DNA from: an uncultured Opitutia bacterium
GTDB lineage: Bacteria; Verrucomicrobiota; Verrucomicrobiia; Opitutales; UBA953
Direction of reading: 5' to 3'
Assembly: GCA_903910245.1 (NCBI GenBank)
Contig: CAIVYX010000374.1
Location: 1 to 5,486 of the forward strand
Length of the DNA: 5,486 nt
Positions within the stretch are counted from its first letter, which is position 1. The number at the start of each line of letters is the position of its first letter. The notes below the pieces were generated by a model. That model made no database searches. It was not told the origin of the DNA and worked only from the letters and a program-made list of their open reading frames with translations. Positions 1 to 5,486 of the stretch are shown here, piece after piece. Made by a program: the position numbers and the translations under genes.

Positions 1-3000
1 CGTAGGTCAGCACGGCGGCGATCTGCTCGTCGGTCTGCTGCGCCTGGGGCGGCATGGGCACGGGAAGCGTGTAAGCCTTGCCGGATACGGTGAGCGGACC
101 ATTCAGGCCGCGCAGCTGGATGCGAATCAGGTTCTCGGCCGGACCGTTCACCCAGTTGGACTTGGCCAGCGGAGGCGCGATGACGGTACCTTCGGCGTTC
201 GGGCCGTGGCAGGCCATGCAGAGCATGAAGCCCTGCTTACCGAGCTCCATCACAGCCGGGTCGACGTTCGCGACCGCAACGACGGGCTTGATGGTTGCGA
301 TGTCCAGCGGCTTAGGATCAGCGACCTTGGCCTTCTTGGGCGCCTTCTCGAGGGTCGCGAGCCACGCGACGAGGTCGCGCACTTCGTTGAGGGTCAGGAC
401 GGCGTCGAGCGCGGGCATCCCAGAGACGGGCGTGGACATAGACTTGATATCCTTGCGGGCCACGCGCCAGCGGTTGCCGGCGACATCGACGTCGACGTTG
501 TCCTTCTCATCCTTAATCAGGGTGCCGACCAACGCCCCGCCATTGGCGAGGTCGATGTTCACGGTGCCGTATCCAGCGACGATGACGGCGCCGGAGTTTA
601 CGACGGACTCGAGGAGATAACGGCGGTCGCCGCGCTTGGCGATACCGGCAAGATTCGGACCGGCTTCACCACCGGCGGCATGGGAATCATCCGACGCGCG
701 GTGACAACGCAGGCACTGACCGGAGGGTAAGGCGGTGAACAGCGCGAAGCCGTTCTTAGCGTCACCACCTTCAAGCGCCGGCATCCACTTAGCCAGCTTA
801 TCGGAACCAGCCGCAAGCGACTTCTGGGCGGAGGCCAAGGCTTCCTTCACGGATGGCTCAGAGCGCGACGCAGCGGCCTCCAGCAGTTCAATCGCCGCGG
901 GCGAGACGCCCTTGGCCTTTTCAAGCGCCTTAAGGTTCTCGACAAAGAGCGCGTCGACACCGGAAGCAGGTAACTTGGCGAGGGCCTTCCAAGCGCCCTG
1001 ACGACGAGCGGCAGAGCCGGCCGAAGCGGACTTGGAAAGTTCGACAAGGCCCTGCGCAGGATTCAGATGGGCGAGCGCGCCGATGGCCACCATGGCCACT
1101 TCATCCTGCTTGTCCTTGGCATACTTGCCAGCGACGTCGGTCAGATCAGCCGGCTTGCGCTCGAGCCAGAGCTCAAGGGCCTTGGCACGGGCCGATCCAC
1201 TGAGCTTGGTATTAGCAACGAGGCCGGAGAGCAGATCGTTCGAGAGCGAGGCGACCTCGAGCTTGTACTGTTCGACGAGTTCAAGGGAAGCACGGAGGAT
1301 GTCAGACTCGCCCTTCAGCAAAGTCGGTAAGGCGGCGCTCAGGCTCGCCCGCAGTTCCTTGGCGTCACGCGGAGGAAGCGGCGCCCAATGGCCGGTCGAC
1401 TGGTCGACGGGATAAGGATTCGCCCACTGGGCGAGGAGGCGCAGGGCTTCGGCGCGGGCTTCAGCCGGCAGTTTCTCATTGGCGGCGATGGCCACCACGC
1501 GGGCGGCGTTCTTCTCCCCGCCGAGACGGTAGGCGCTGTGCGTCAGGCGACGGAGCATGAAGACTGACCACTCGCGCGATCCCAGGTCGTCGATCAGCGC
1601 GGCGACGGCAGGACGGCCGGCTTCGAGGCCGAGGTCATGGACGGCGCGGATGGCTTCGTCGGCGACGATCGTCGACTTGTCCTGCACGAAGCGGGCAGCG
1701 GAGGCGTCGTTGCGACGACGCAGGGTGATGACGGCCGCGAGGCGCACGGAGGCGTTGTCATCCTTGGCGACGGCGTCGAAGGCTTCAGCGGTCTTGCAGA
1801 GATGGTCGATGGCGAAGGAACCGGCGTGGCGGAGCACGGGGTCGGCGTCGGCGTTCTCCTTGAGCATCGCGAGGACCTCGGGGAGGTACTTGTCGGCGCC
1901 GAGGCGGGCGGCGGCGATGGCGGCGAAGGAACGCACGCGCAACGAAGGATCGAGGATCAACTTGCCGAGCGGCAGATCATTGCCCTTGAGCGGGGCTTCT
2001 TCGAGGGCGCGGACAGTCTGGGCGCGGACTTCGGCATCGGCGTCGGCCAGGAGAGGCACGAGACGCTGGGCGGCGGCGGTGCGGTCGGCGAGCGAGGCCA
2101 CGGGCGTGTGCTTGCCGCTGAAGGCTTCGCCAGGGGCGATGGCGGCACCGCGACGGGCGAGGATGCCGAGACCCCAGACGCCGTGCAGGCGCTCAAGGCG
2201 GTTCGAAGACTTGGTGGCGGCTTCGAAACGGTCAGCGGCGTCAGGACGGCGGGTCAGCTCAATCTGGGCGCGGAGACGGACGCGCTGGTCGCCATGGGCG
2301 AGCAACTGGGCAAGCTCGGCGGAGGACTGCTTCGTAAAGCCGCCCTTGATGAGATCGGCCACGGTCGAAGCGACTTCGGGCTTCATCATCTTATTGGCTT
2401 CGAGGGTCACGAGACGGCCGGCGTCATGCGACTCCCAGCCCGTGATGAAGTCGGAGACCACGAGGCGACCCTTCCAGTCGTATTCGATGTCGGTCGCGGC
2501 GACGCCCCACAGGAGCTGGTGCGATTCGGTCATCTTCATGCCGGCGCCCGCAGGCTCCATCTTGAAGGACCAGATGCCGGAGGCTCCGGCGGAACCGCGG
2601 TAGTCGCAGATATGGAAGTGCTGGGCTTCGGATTCGAGGAAGCCGGCGCCAGGGTGATACGTCAGGCCGGAAGGACCGGAAGAGATATAGGCGGCCGGCG
2701 GGATAATAAAGGCCGGCTGGACGGGGTTCTGGAGTTCCCAGACCTTCTCGGTCATCCAGCGGGACAGCGGGCGCTGCTCGAGGCCGATCTCGCGGTGGAA
2801 GGTATGCATGGCCTGGTGTTCCATTTCCCAGCCAGAGTCGGCGCCTTCGACGACGTAGACGACGCGGGCGGCGTCGCCTTGGTCGGAGTTGTTGTCGACG
2901 GAGAAGCCGTTGCCGAATTCGTCGAACGCGATCTCCTTGGGGTTACGCAGGCCGAAGTGGACCACTTCAAAGTTCGTACCATCGGGCTCAAAACGGAAGA

Positions 3001-4213
3001 CCGCGCCACGGTTATGCGAGTCGTACTTCTTACCTTCCTTGGTGGTGAGGTTGAAACCACGGTCGCCGATGGTACCCCAAACGCGGCCATCGACACCAAT
3101 GGCGAAACCGTTCATGTCATGGCCGGAAAGCGAGACGCGGACGCCGAAGCCTTCTTCGATCACCTTGCGCTGGGCGGCGACGCCGTCGTTCTTGGCGTCC
3201 TGCAGCATCCAGAGTTTCGGGATACAGGCGAAATAGACGTTATCGTCCCACGCCATCACGCCGGCGCCAGTACCGTCGAGGACATCGTTGAACTTTTCAC
3301 CGAAGATCTTCTGGGTCGTGAAAGTGCCGTCGGCCTGCTCGCCGCCCACGTAGCGGATGATCTCGGACTTGGCCGTCATCCACTCGATGGACTTCTTGGC
3401 CTTCCACTTCTCGTGCATTGCTAGGCGATCGGCGGTGGTCTTGGCCGCGAGGTCGTCGTGATACCAGAAGAGGTTGTTGCGGTCATCCTCGACGCCGAAG
3501 CGGAAGCGATGGGTCTCAGCCACGTAGACACTGCCGTCGTTGCCGAACGAGATAGCGGTGGGCGAAGTGACGCCAGTGACCTTGTGGTCGGCGGTGACCT
3601 TAAAGCTCGCACCGGGGACGAGGGCTGCGCTGCCTTCGCCGGCGACGCGCACGAGGCTAGTGTCGGCCTTGGGCTTCGGGCGGCCACCCTTCACGAAGTT
3701 CGGCTTAGCGTCAGACGAGAAGACGAAGTGGTCGGCGGCGATGAGACCCCAGGGACCGACGTCGTTGTCCACGATGCGGATCACGGCGGTCTTGCCCTTG
3801 AACTCGGCGACATCCCAGACGGTCTCGCGCAGGGTCAGGTCGTTGGCGCCGGTGGACTCGCGGACGACCTTACCGCCGATGACGAGCTGGACGGCGGTCT
3901 TACCGGGGTGATTGCCGCCAGCGACGAGAAAGCCGATGTACGGGTGCGTCAACTTGAGGTCAGGCGATGTCAGCGTGCCGGTGGCGGCGTCGCCGCGGTG
4001 ACCGGAGCAGACAAGGGCGTTGCCGCCATAGTTGCGGAACTCGCCGTTAACGCCGTCGACCTTGCCCGCGATCGGCGCTAGGCCGAAGCCGGTGCCAGTC
4101 GTCTGCCAGCTATCAAAGCCATCGCCTTCGAAGGCCTGGATGACCTTGGTGTCCGCCTGGAGGACGGCAGCGCCCAGGCAAAGGGTGAACGAAGCAAACA
4201 GGGAGGACTTCAT
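1..4213 (-). CDS. Secreted PVC-type heme-binding dehydrogenase, two CxxCH hemes, 3' end outside window
   Basis: One open frame of 1404 codons without a stop, cut by the left edge. Met1 (4213) starts a signal peptide: Lys2, hydrophobic residues 5-17, likely cleavage after Ala20. Residues ~24-165 resemble the beta-sandwich domain attached to verrucomicrobial levanase-like proteins (GDAATGTLTSP, GNHPGKT, WGLIAADHF). Residues ~200-608 form a glucose/sorbosone dehydrogenase-like propeller: GHDMNG at 364-369 followed by a GTIGD strand, GLRNP at 421-425, SSGPSG at 511-516. A charged helical insert lies between H235 and R287, typical of PVC members. Residues ~630-1120 are HEAT-like helical repeats. 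Heme 1 is CLRCH 1167-1171 with candidate ligand Met1266; heme 2 is CMACH 1332-1336 with candidate ligand Met1387. The family is thought to oxidise sugars or alcohols outside the cytoplasm; the substrate is not visible here. No Shine-Dalgarno precedes the start, which was chosen because of the signal peptide. The protein probably ends shortly beyond the window. Confidence 0.93.
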   Translation of the reverse strand, partial: MKSSLFASFTLCLGAAVLQADTKVIQAFEGDGFDSWQTTGTGFGLAPIAGKVDGVNGEFRNYGGNALVCSGHRGDAATGTLTSPDLKLTHPYIGFLVAGGNHPGKTAVQLVIGGKVVRESTGANDLTLRETVWDVAEFKGKTAVIRIVDNDVGPWGLIAADHFVFSSDAKPNFVKGGRPKPKADTSLVRVAGEGSAALVPGASFKVTADHKVTGVTSPTAISFGNDGSVYVAETHRFRFGVEDDRNNLFWYHDDLAAKTTADRLAMHEKWKAKKSIEWMTAKSEIIRYVGGEQADGTFTTQKIFGEKFNDVLDGTGAGVMAWDDNVYFACIPKLWMLQDAKNDGVAAQRKVIEEGFGVRVSLSGHDMNGFAIGVDGRVWGTIGDRGFNLTTKEGKKYDSHNRGAVFRFEPDGTNFEVVHFGLRNPKEIAFDEFGNGFSVDNNSDQGDAARVVYVVEGADSGWEMEHQAMHTFHREIGLEQRPLSRWMTEKVWELQNPVQPAFIIPPAAYISSGPSGLTYHPGAGFLESEAQHFHICDYRGSAGASGIWSFKMEPAGAGMKMTESHQLLWGVAATDIEYDWKGRLVVSDFITGWESHDAGRLVTLEANKMMKPEVASTVADLIKGGFTKQSSAELAQLLAHGDQRVRLRAQIELTRRPDAADRFEAATKSSNRLERLHGVWGLGILARRGAAIAPGEAFSGKHTPVASLADRTAAAQRLVPLLADADAEVRAQTVRALEEAPLKGNDLPLGKLILDPSLRVRSFAAIAAARLGADKYLPEVLAMLKENADADPVLRHAGSFAIDHLCKTAEAFDAVAKDDNASVRLAAVITLRRRNDASAARFVQDKSTIVADEAIRAVHDLGLEAGRPAVAALIDDLGSREWSVFMLRRLTHSAYRLGGEKNAARVVAIAANEKLPAEARAEALRLLAQWANPYPVDQSTGHWAPLPPRDAKELRASLSAALPTLLKGESDILRASLELVEQYKLEVASLSNDLLSGLVANTKLSGSARAKALELWLERKPADLTDVAGKYAKDKQDEVAMVAIGALAHLNPAQGLVELSKSASAGSAARRQGAWKALAKLPASGVDALFVENLKALEKAKGVSPAAIELLEAAASRSEPSVKEALASAQKSLAAGSDKLAKWMPALEGGDAKNGFALFTALPSGQCLRCHRASDDSHAAGGEAGPNLAGIAKRGDRRYLLESVVNSGAVIVAGYGTVNIDLANGGALVGTLIKDEKDNVDVDVAGNRWRVARKDIKSMSTPVSGMPALDAVLTLNEVRDLVAWLATLEKAPKKAKVADPKPLDIATIKPVVAVANVDPAVMELGKQGFMLCMACHGPNAEGTVIAPPLAKSNWVNGPAENLIRIQLRGLNGPLTVSGKAYTLPVPMPPQAQQTDEQIAAVLTY
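2..247 (-). other. Second cytochrome c module (CMACH), C-terminal part of the giant CDS
   Basis: Residues ~1323-1404 read as a class I mono-heme cytochrome c: a helix entering CMACH (1332-1336), then HGPNAEGT, APPLA, a middle helix, and VPMPP with Met1387 as probable axial ligand. A helix beginning TDEQIAAVLTY follows and is cut by the window edge. In such cytochromes this last helix normally ends the domain within about 10-20 residues, so only a short C-terminal tail should be missing unless another domain follows. Confidence 0.88.
401..736 (-). other. PVC heme-binding domain (first CxxCH) within the giant CDS
   Basis: Residues ~1160-1271 match the planctomycete/verrucomicrobial heme-binding domain: CLRCH at 1167-1171, then GGEAGPNLAGIAKRG, a LLES helix, a GYGTV strand, a beta-rich stretch (VGTLIKDE), and SGMP containing Met1266, followed just outside this span by a closing helix with DLVAWLATL. 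The order of these elements is that of the family, and Met1266 is the probable sixth heme ligand. The closing helix runs into a Lys/Ala/Pro-rich linker to the second cytochrome module. Confidence 0.88.
4154..4213 (-). other. Signal peptide of the giant heme-binding protein
   Basis: The first 20 residues have a short positive n-region (Lys2), a hydrophobic core from Leu5 to Val17 and a likely signal peptidase I site after Leu-Gln-Ala, before Asp21. This fits export, which c-type heme attachment at the two downstream CxxCH sites requires. Cys12 lies inside the hydrophobic core and its context (Phe-Thr-Leu-Cys) is not a lipobox, so a soluble exported protein is favoured over a lipoprotein. Confidence 0.8.
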
Positions 4214-4286
4214 GGCAGAAATAGGGGTACAGCCCAGAAAAGGGGTTGTTCCCTTCAGGTCGAGCGTCCCTTCCAAAAACTTCCGA
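4214..4286 (-). other. Short intergenic gap with weak hairpin between methyltransferase and heme-protein genes
   Basis: These 73 bases separate two genes on the same strand. On the minus strand AAGGG (4255-4251) and CCCTT (4244-4240) can pair around a 6-base loop, and the second arm merges into a short run of four T. It could be a weak intrinsic terminator for the methyltransferase gene, but a 5-bp stem with so few T is poor evidence. No Shine-Dalgarno-like sequence and no convincing -35/-10 pair was seen before the ATG at 4213, so co-transcription versus separate promoters stays undecided. Confidence 0.3.
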
Positions 4287-5264
4287 TTAACCTCGGATAC
4301 CGTGCAAGACCTGGAACTTCGCCCCGAAATGGGCGGGGTGCGTCAGGGCCCGCAGGCGGCCCGTGGCCTCGTGGTCACCCGAGAGCGCGATGCGCTCCAT
4401 CTCACTGCCGGCATATTTGACGAAAAAGGCCTCCTGGCGGTCCAAGCGGACGCTCCTGAAACCAGCCGCAATCAGGACCGGCTCGATGCGATCCCAAAGC
4501 ACGTGGCACGTCAGGTCTTGCGAGCCAAGATTGTCCAAGATCACCCCGGAAAGCTGGTGGCTGCGATACGCACGTGCCGTGCCTGCGGGCGAAGACTCGA
4601 GGCACTGCGCGATAGTCTTGCCGTAATCGAGCAGGATGACGGCCCCGGACCAACCTCCGGACAATAACCGGGCAAGGAGTTCCTCCGCCGCCAACGGCGC
4701 ATCGATAATCCACCCTTCTTCGGCGTCGGTCAGCGAACGTGCGAATTCCGCGGCGAGCGGCGTGGAGTAATCGGTCAGCGGCTCGACGGCGAGTTCGGCG
4801 CCGTCGACGCGTACGCCTAGCTCGCGCCAAGTTCCGCCTTGATGGACGAAACGATGAAAGGGCTGAGCATCGAGCAGTTCGTTGGCCACGAGCACGCTAC
4901 GAGCCGGGAAGTCAGGCGTGGTTCCGAAACGGAAGGTGCGCAGTTCGGCGAACTGCGACGCGGCGGCTGTATAATGCGTCTGGCCGGGCTCGGCGCCGAC
5001 CTCGACGAGGGCATACGACTTCAGATCGCCGACCAGCGACTGCGCCGCGCCCGCAATCAGCTGCCCGAACATCGGCCCGAGGGCCGCCGCGGTAGTGAAG
5101 TCGGTGCCGGTGGACTTACCGACACGCACGCGGTCGGACGAATAATAACCAAGGCCAGGAGCATAGAGTGCCACTTCGACCAGCCGTGCAAACGAGACCA
5201 CGCCGCCGCGGGCCTCGTGACGAAGCAAGGCGACGATGGCGTCATGTCGGGCCGCGGGCTCCAC
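4287..5264 (-). CDS. MidA/NDUFAF7-family SAM-dependent methyltransferase
   Basis: 325 residues, family DUF185/Methyltransf_28. Diagnostic motifs appear in family order: LYAPGLGYY (33-41), DFTTAAALGPMFG (55-67), a glycine motif VEVGAEPG (87-94), VANELLDAQPFHRF (126-139), LLDYG (211-215), GTARAYRSHQL (228-238) and DLTCHVLWD (250-258). The mitochondrial member NDUFAF7 methylates an arginine of the complex I subunit NDUFS2; bacterial substrates are mostly unknown, so a protein-arginine target is inference. The protein is shorter than the usual 350-430 residues, and only about 31 residues separate the glycine motif from ANELLDA, so part of the usual Rossmann core is missing. The start is GTG at 5264; no in-frame ATG lies nearby upstream, and the N-terminus (VSFARLVEVALY) aligns with family starts. 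No Shine-Dalgarno is visible. The gene is divergent from tsaD and is followed by the giant heme-protein gene on the same strand. Confidence 0.9.
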   Translation of the reverse strand: MEPAARHDAIVALLRHEARGGVVSFARLVEVALYAPGLGYYSSDRVRVGKSTGTDFTTAAALGPMFGQLIAGAAQSLVGDLKSYALVEVGAEPGQTHYTAAASQFAELRTFRFGTTPDFPARSVLVANELLDAQPFHRFVHQGGTWRELGVRVDGAELAVEPLTDYSTPLAAEFARSLTDAEEGWIIDAPLAAEELLARLLSGGWSGAVILLDYGKTIAQCLESSPAGTARAYRSHQLSGVILDNLGSQDLTCHVLWDRIEPVLIAAGFRSVRLDRQEAFFVKYAGSEMERIALSGDHEATGRLRALTHPAHFGAKFQVLHGIRG

Positions 5265-5347
5265 GGAGGAAGCGTTATGCGGTCTTTTCGCCTCCGCCAG
5301 ACGAATCGGGATTGAGCCGACCTCCGAATTGGCCTGACTGCTGGGAG
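5265..5347. promoter_or_regulatory. Divergent intergenic region between methyltransferase gene and tsaD
   Basis: These 83 bases must hold the 5' signals of both outward-facing genes unless the promoters lie inside the coding regions. On the minus strand CATAAC (5279-5274) is the best -10-like hexamer for the methyltransferase; it would place the transcription start within a few bases of the GTG, but no matching -35 is present. On the plus strand TTGAGC (5312-5317) resembles a -35, but no -10 follows at the right distance. The assignment rests on gene layout, not on a recognised promoter. Confidence 0.45.
5277..5315 (+). CDS. Possible 12-residue leader ORF upstream of tsaD
   Basis: An ATG at 5277 is preceded by GGAGGAAG (5265-5272), a consensus Shine-Dalgarno at good spacing, and opens a 12-residue frame (MRSFRLRQTNRD) ending in TGA at 5313-5315. 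The TGA overlaps a TTG (5312-5314) that is in frame with tsaD, giving a TTGA stop/start overlap. The peptide is basic and resembles nothing known to me. It may be a leader peptide or the device that couples translation into tsaD. It may also be chance, because the same bases form the 5' flank of the divergent gene. Confidence 0.3.
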   Translation: MRSFRLRQTNRD

Positions 5348-5486
5348 ATGATCCTCGCGATCGAAAGTTCCTGCGATGAATCGGCCCTGGCGCTCTTCGA
5401 CCCGGCCCGTGGACTCGTGCGCGAACTCATCAGCTCGCAGGCGGCGGAACACGTGAAATACGGCGGCGTGGTCCCCGAACTGGCCA
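5348..5486 (+). CDS. tsaD: tRNA N6-adenosine threonylcarbamoyltransferase TsaD, N-terminal fragment
   Basis: The first 46 codons are present and the gene runs off the right edge. MILAIESSCDESALALF is the hallmark N-terminus of the TsaD/Kae1/Qri7 family (E-[ST]-S-C-D-[DE]), and SSQAAEHVKYGGVVPELA matches the conserved SQ...H..yGGVVPE(L/I)A segment. TsaD, with TsaB and TsaE, transfers the threonylcarbamoyl group made by TsaC onto A37 of ANN-decoding tRNAs in the cytoplasm. Its metal-binding histidines and the rest of the ASKHA-fold ATPase core lie outside the window. The ATG at 5348 is chosen because family members begin only a few residues before the IESSCDE motif. GGGAG directly abuts this ATG, too close for a normal ribosome-binding site. 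A TTG at 5312 would add 12 residues (LSRPPNWPDCWE) that do not look like the family. Confidence 0.96.
   Translation, partial: MILAIESSCDESALALFDPARGLVRELISSQAAEHVKYGGVVPELA

Noticed and set aside
206..730. Plus-strand open frames over the heme domains (for example 206-730 and 78-620).
   Set aside because: They lie opposite the two CxxCH modules, whose motifs and spacing are clear on the minus strand; the plus-strand products resemble nothing known.
1637..3424. A 595-codon open frame on the plus strand opposite the giant gene, with a second long plus-strand frame at 1557-2603.
   Set aside because: The translations lack recognisable domains and are rich in Gly, Glu, Asp and Val, or in Ser, Arg and Ala, as expected from reading GC-rich codons ending in C backwards. 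The minus strand carries a coherent multi-domain protein with family motifs across the whole span.
4171..4213. Lipoprotein signal around Cys12 of the giant protein.
   Set aside because: Residues before the cysteine (Phe-Thr-Leu) do not fit a lipobox, and a signal peptidase I site after Ala20 fits better.
4238..4255. Hairpin AAGGG/CCCTT with a short T run as an intrinsic terminator.
   Set aside because: The stem is only five pairs, the T run overlaps the stem and is short; it was noted within the intergenic entry but not called as a terminator.
4402..4830. Minus-strand open frame of 142 codons within the methyltransferase gene, and plus-strand frames opposite it.
   Set aside because: Arg-rich shadow frames without motifs; the overlapping 325-codon frame contains all the diagnostic MidA-family motifs.
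5312..5347. TTG at 5312 as the true tsaD start.
   Set aside because: The 12 added residues are not family-like and no Shine-Dalgarno sits at proper spacing; TsaD proteins usually begin within a few residues of the IESSCDE motif. It is kept only as part of the coupling hypothesis.
1..5486. CRISPR arrays, tRNA or rRNA genes, insertion-sequence ends, long direct repeats and toxin-antitoxin or defence genes.
   Set aside because: None was seen by eye; the window is nearly filled by three protein-coding genes of ordinary composition, with gaps of 73 and 83 bases.

Overview
The window reads as part of a chromosome from the PVC superphylum, most likely Verrucomicrobiota. The main reason is a giant secreted protein built like the 'PVC-type heme-binding' dehydrogenases of that group. 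The DNA is GC-rich and the coding strands strongly prefer codons ending in C or G. No rRNA, tRNA, CRISPR array, insertion sequence or long repeat was seen.

Layout: (1) Positions 1-4213 on the minus strand are one uninterrupted reading frame of 1404 codons that runs off the left edge. It encodes an exported multi-domain protein: signal peptide, an N-terminal beta-sandwich-like domain, a six-bladed-propeller dehydrogenase domain of the soluble PQQ glucose dehydrogenase type, a long HEAT-like helical region, a PVC heme-binding domain with CLRCH, and a second cytochrome c module with CMACH. (2) Positions 4287-5264 on the minus strand encode a 325-residue MidA/NDUFAF7-type SAM-dependent methyltransferase, 73 bases upstream of the giant gene and in the same direction. 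(3) After an 83-base divergent intergenic region, the plus strand holds the first 46 codons of tsaD, the catalytic subunit for tRNA t6A modification, running off the right edge. A 12-codon ORF with a consensus Shine-Dalgarno lies just upstream of tsaD.

The three genes do not form an obvious pathway. The giant protein probably oxidises a sugar or alcohol in the periplasm and passes electrons to its own c-type hemes. The methyltransferase family acts on proteins (its mitochondrial member on complex I). TsaD is a housekeeping tRNA enzyme. The short gap makes co-transcription of the methyltransferase and the giant gene possible, but a weak hairpin between them leaves this open. Long open frames on the plus strand opposite the giant gene are judged to be codon-bias shadows.
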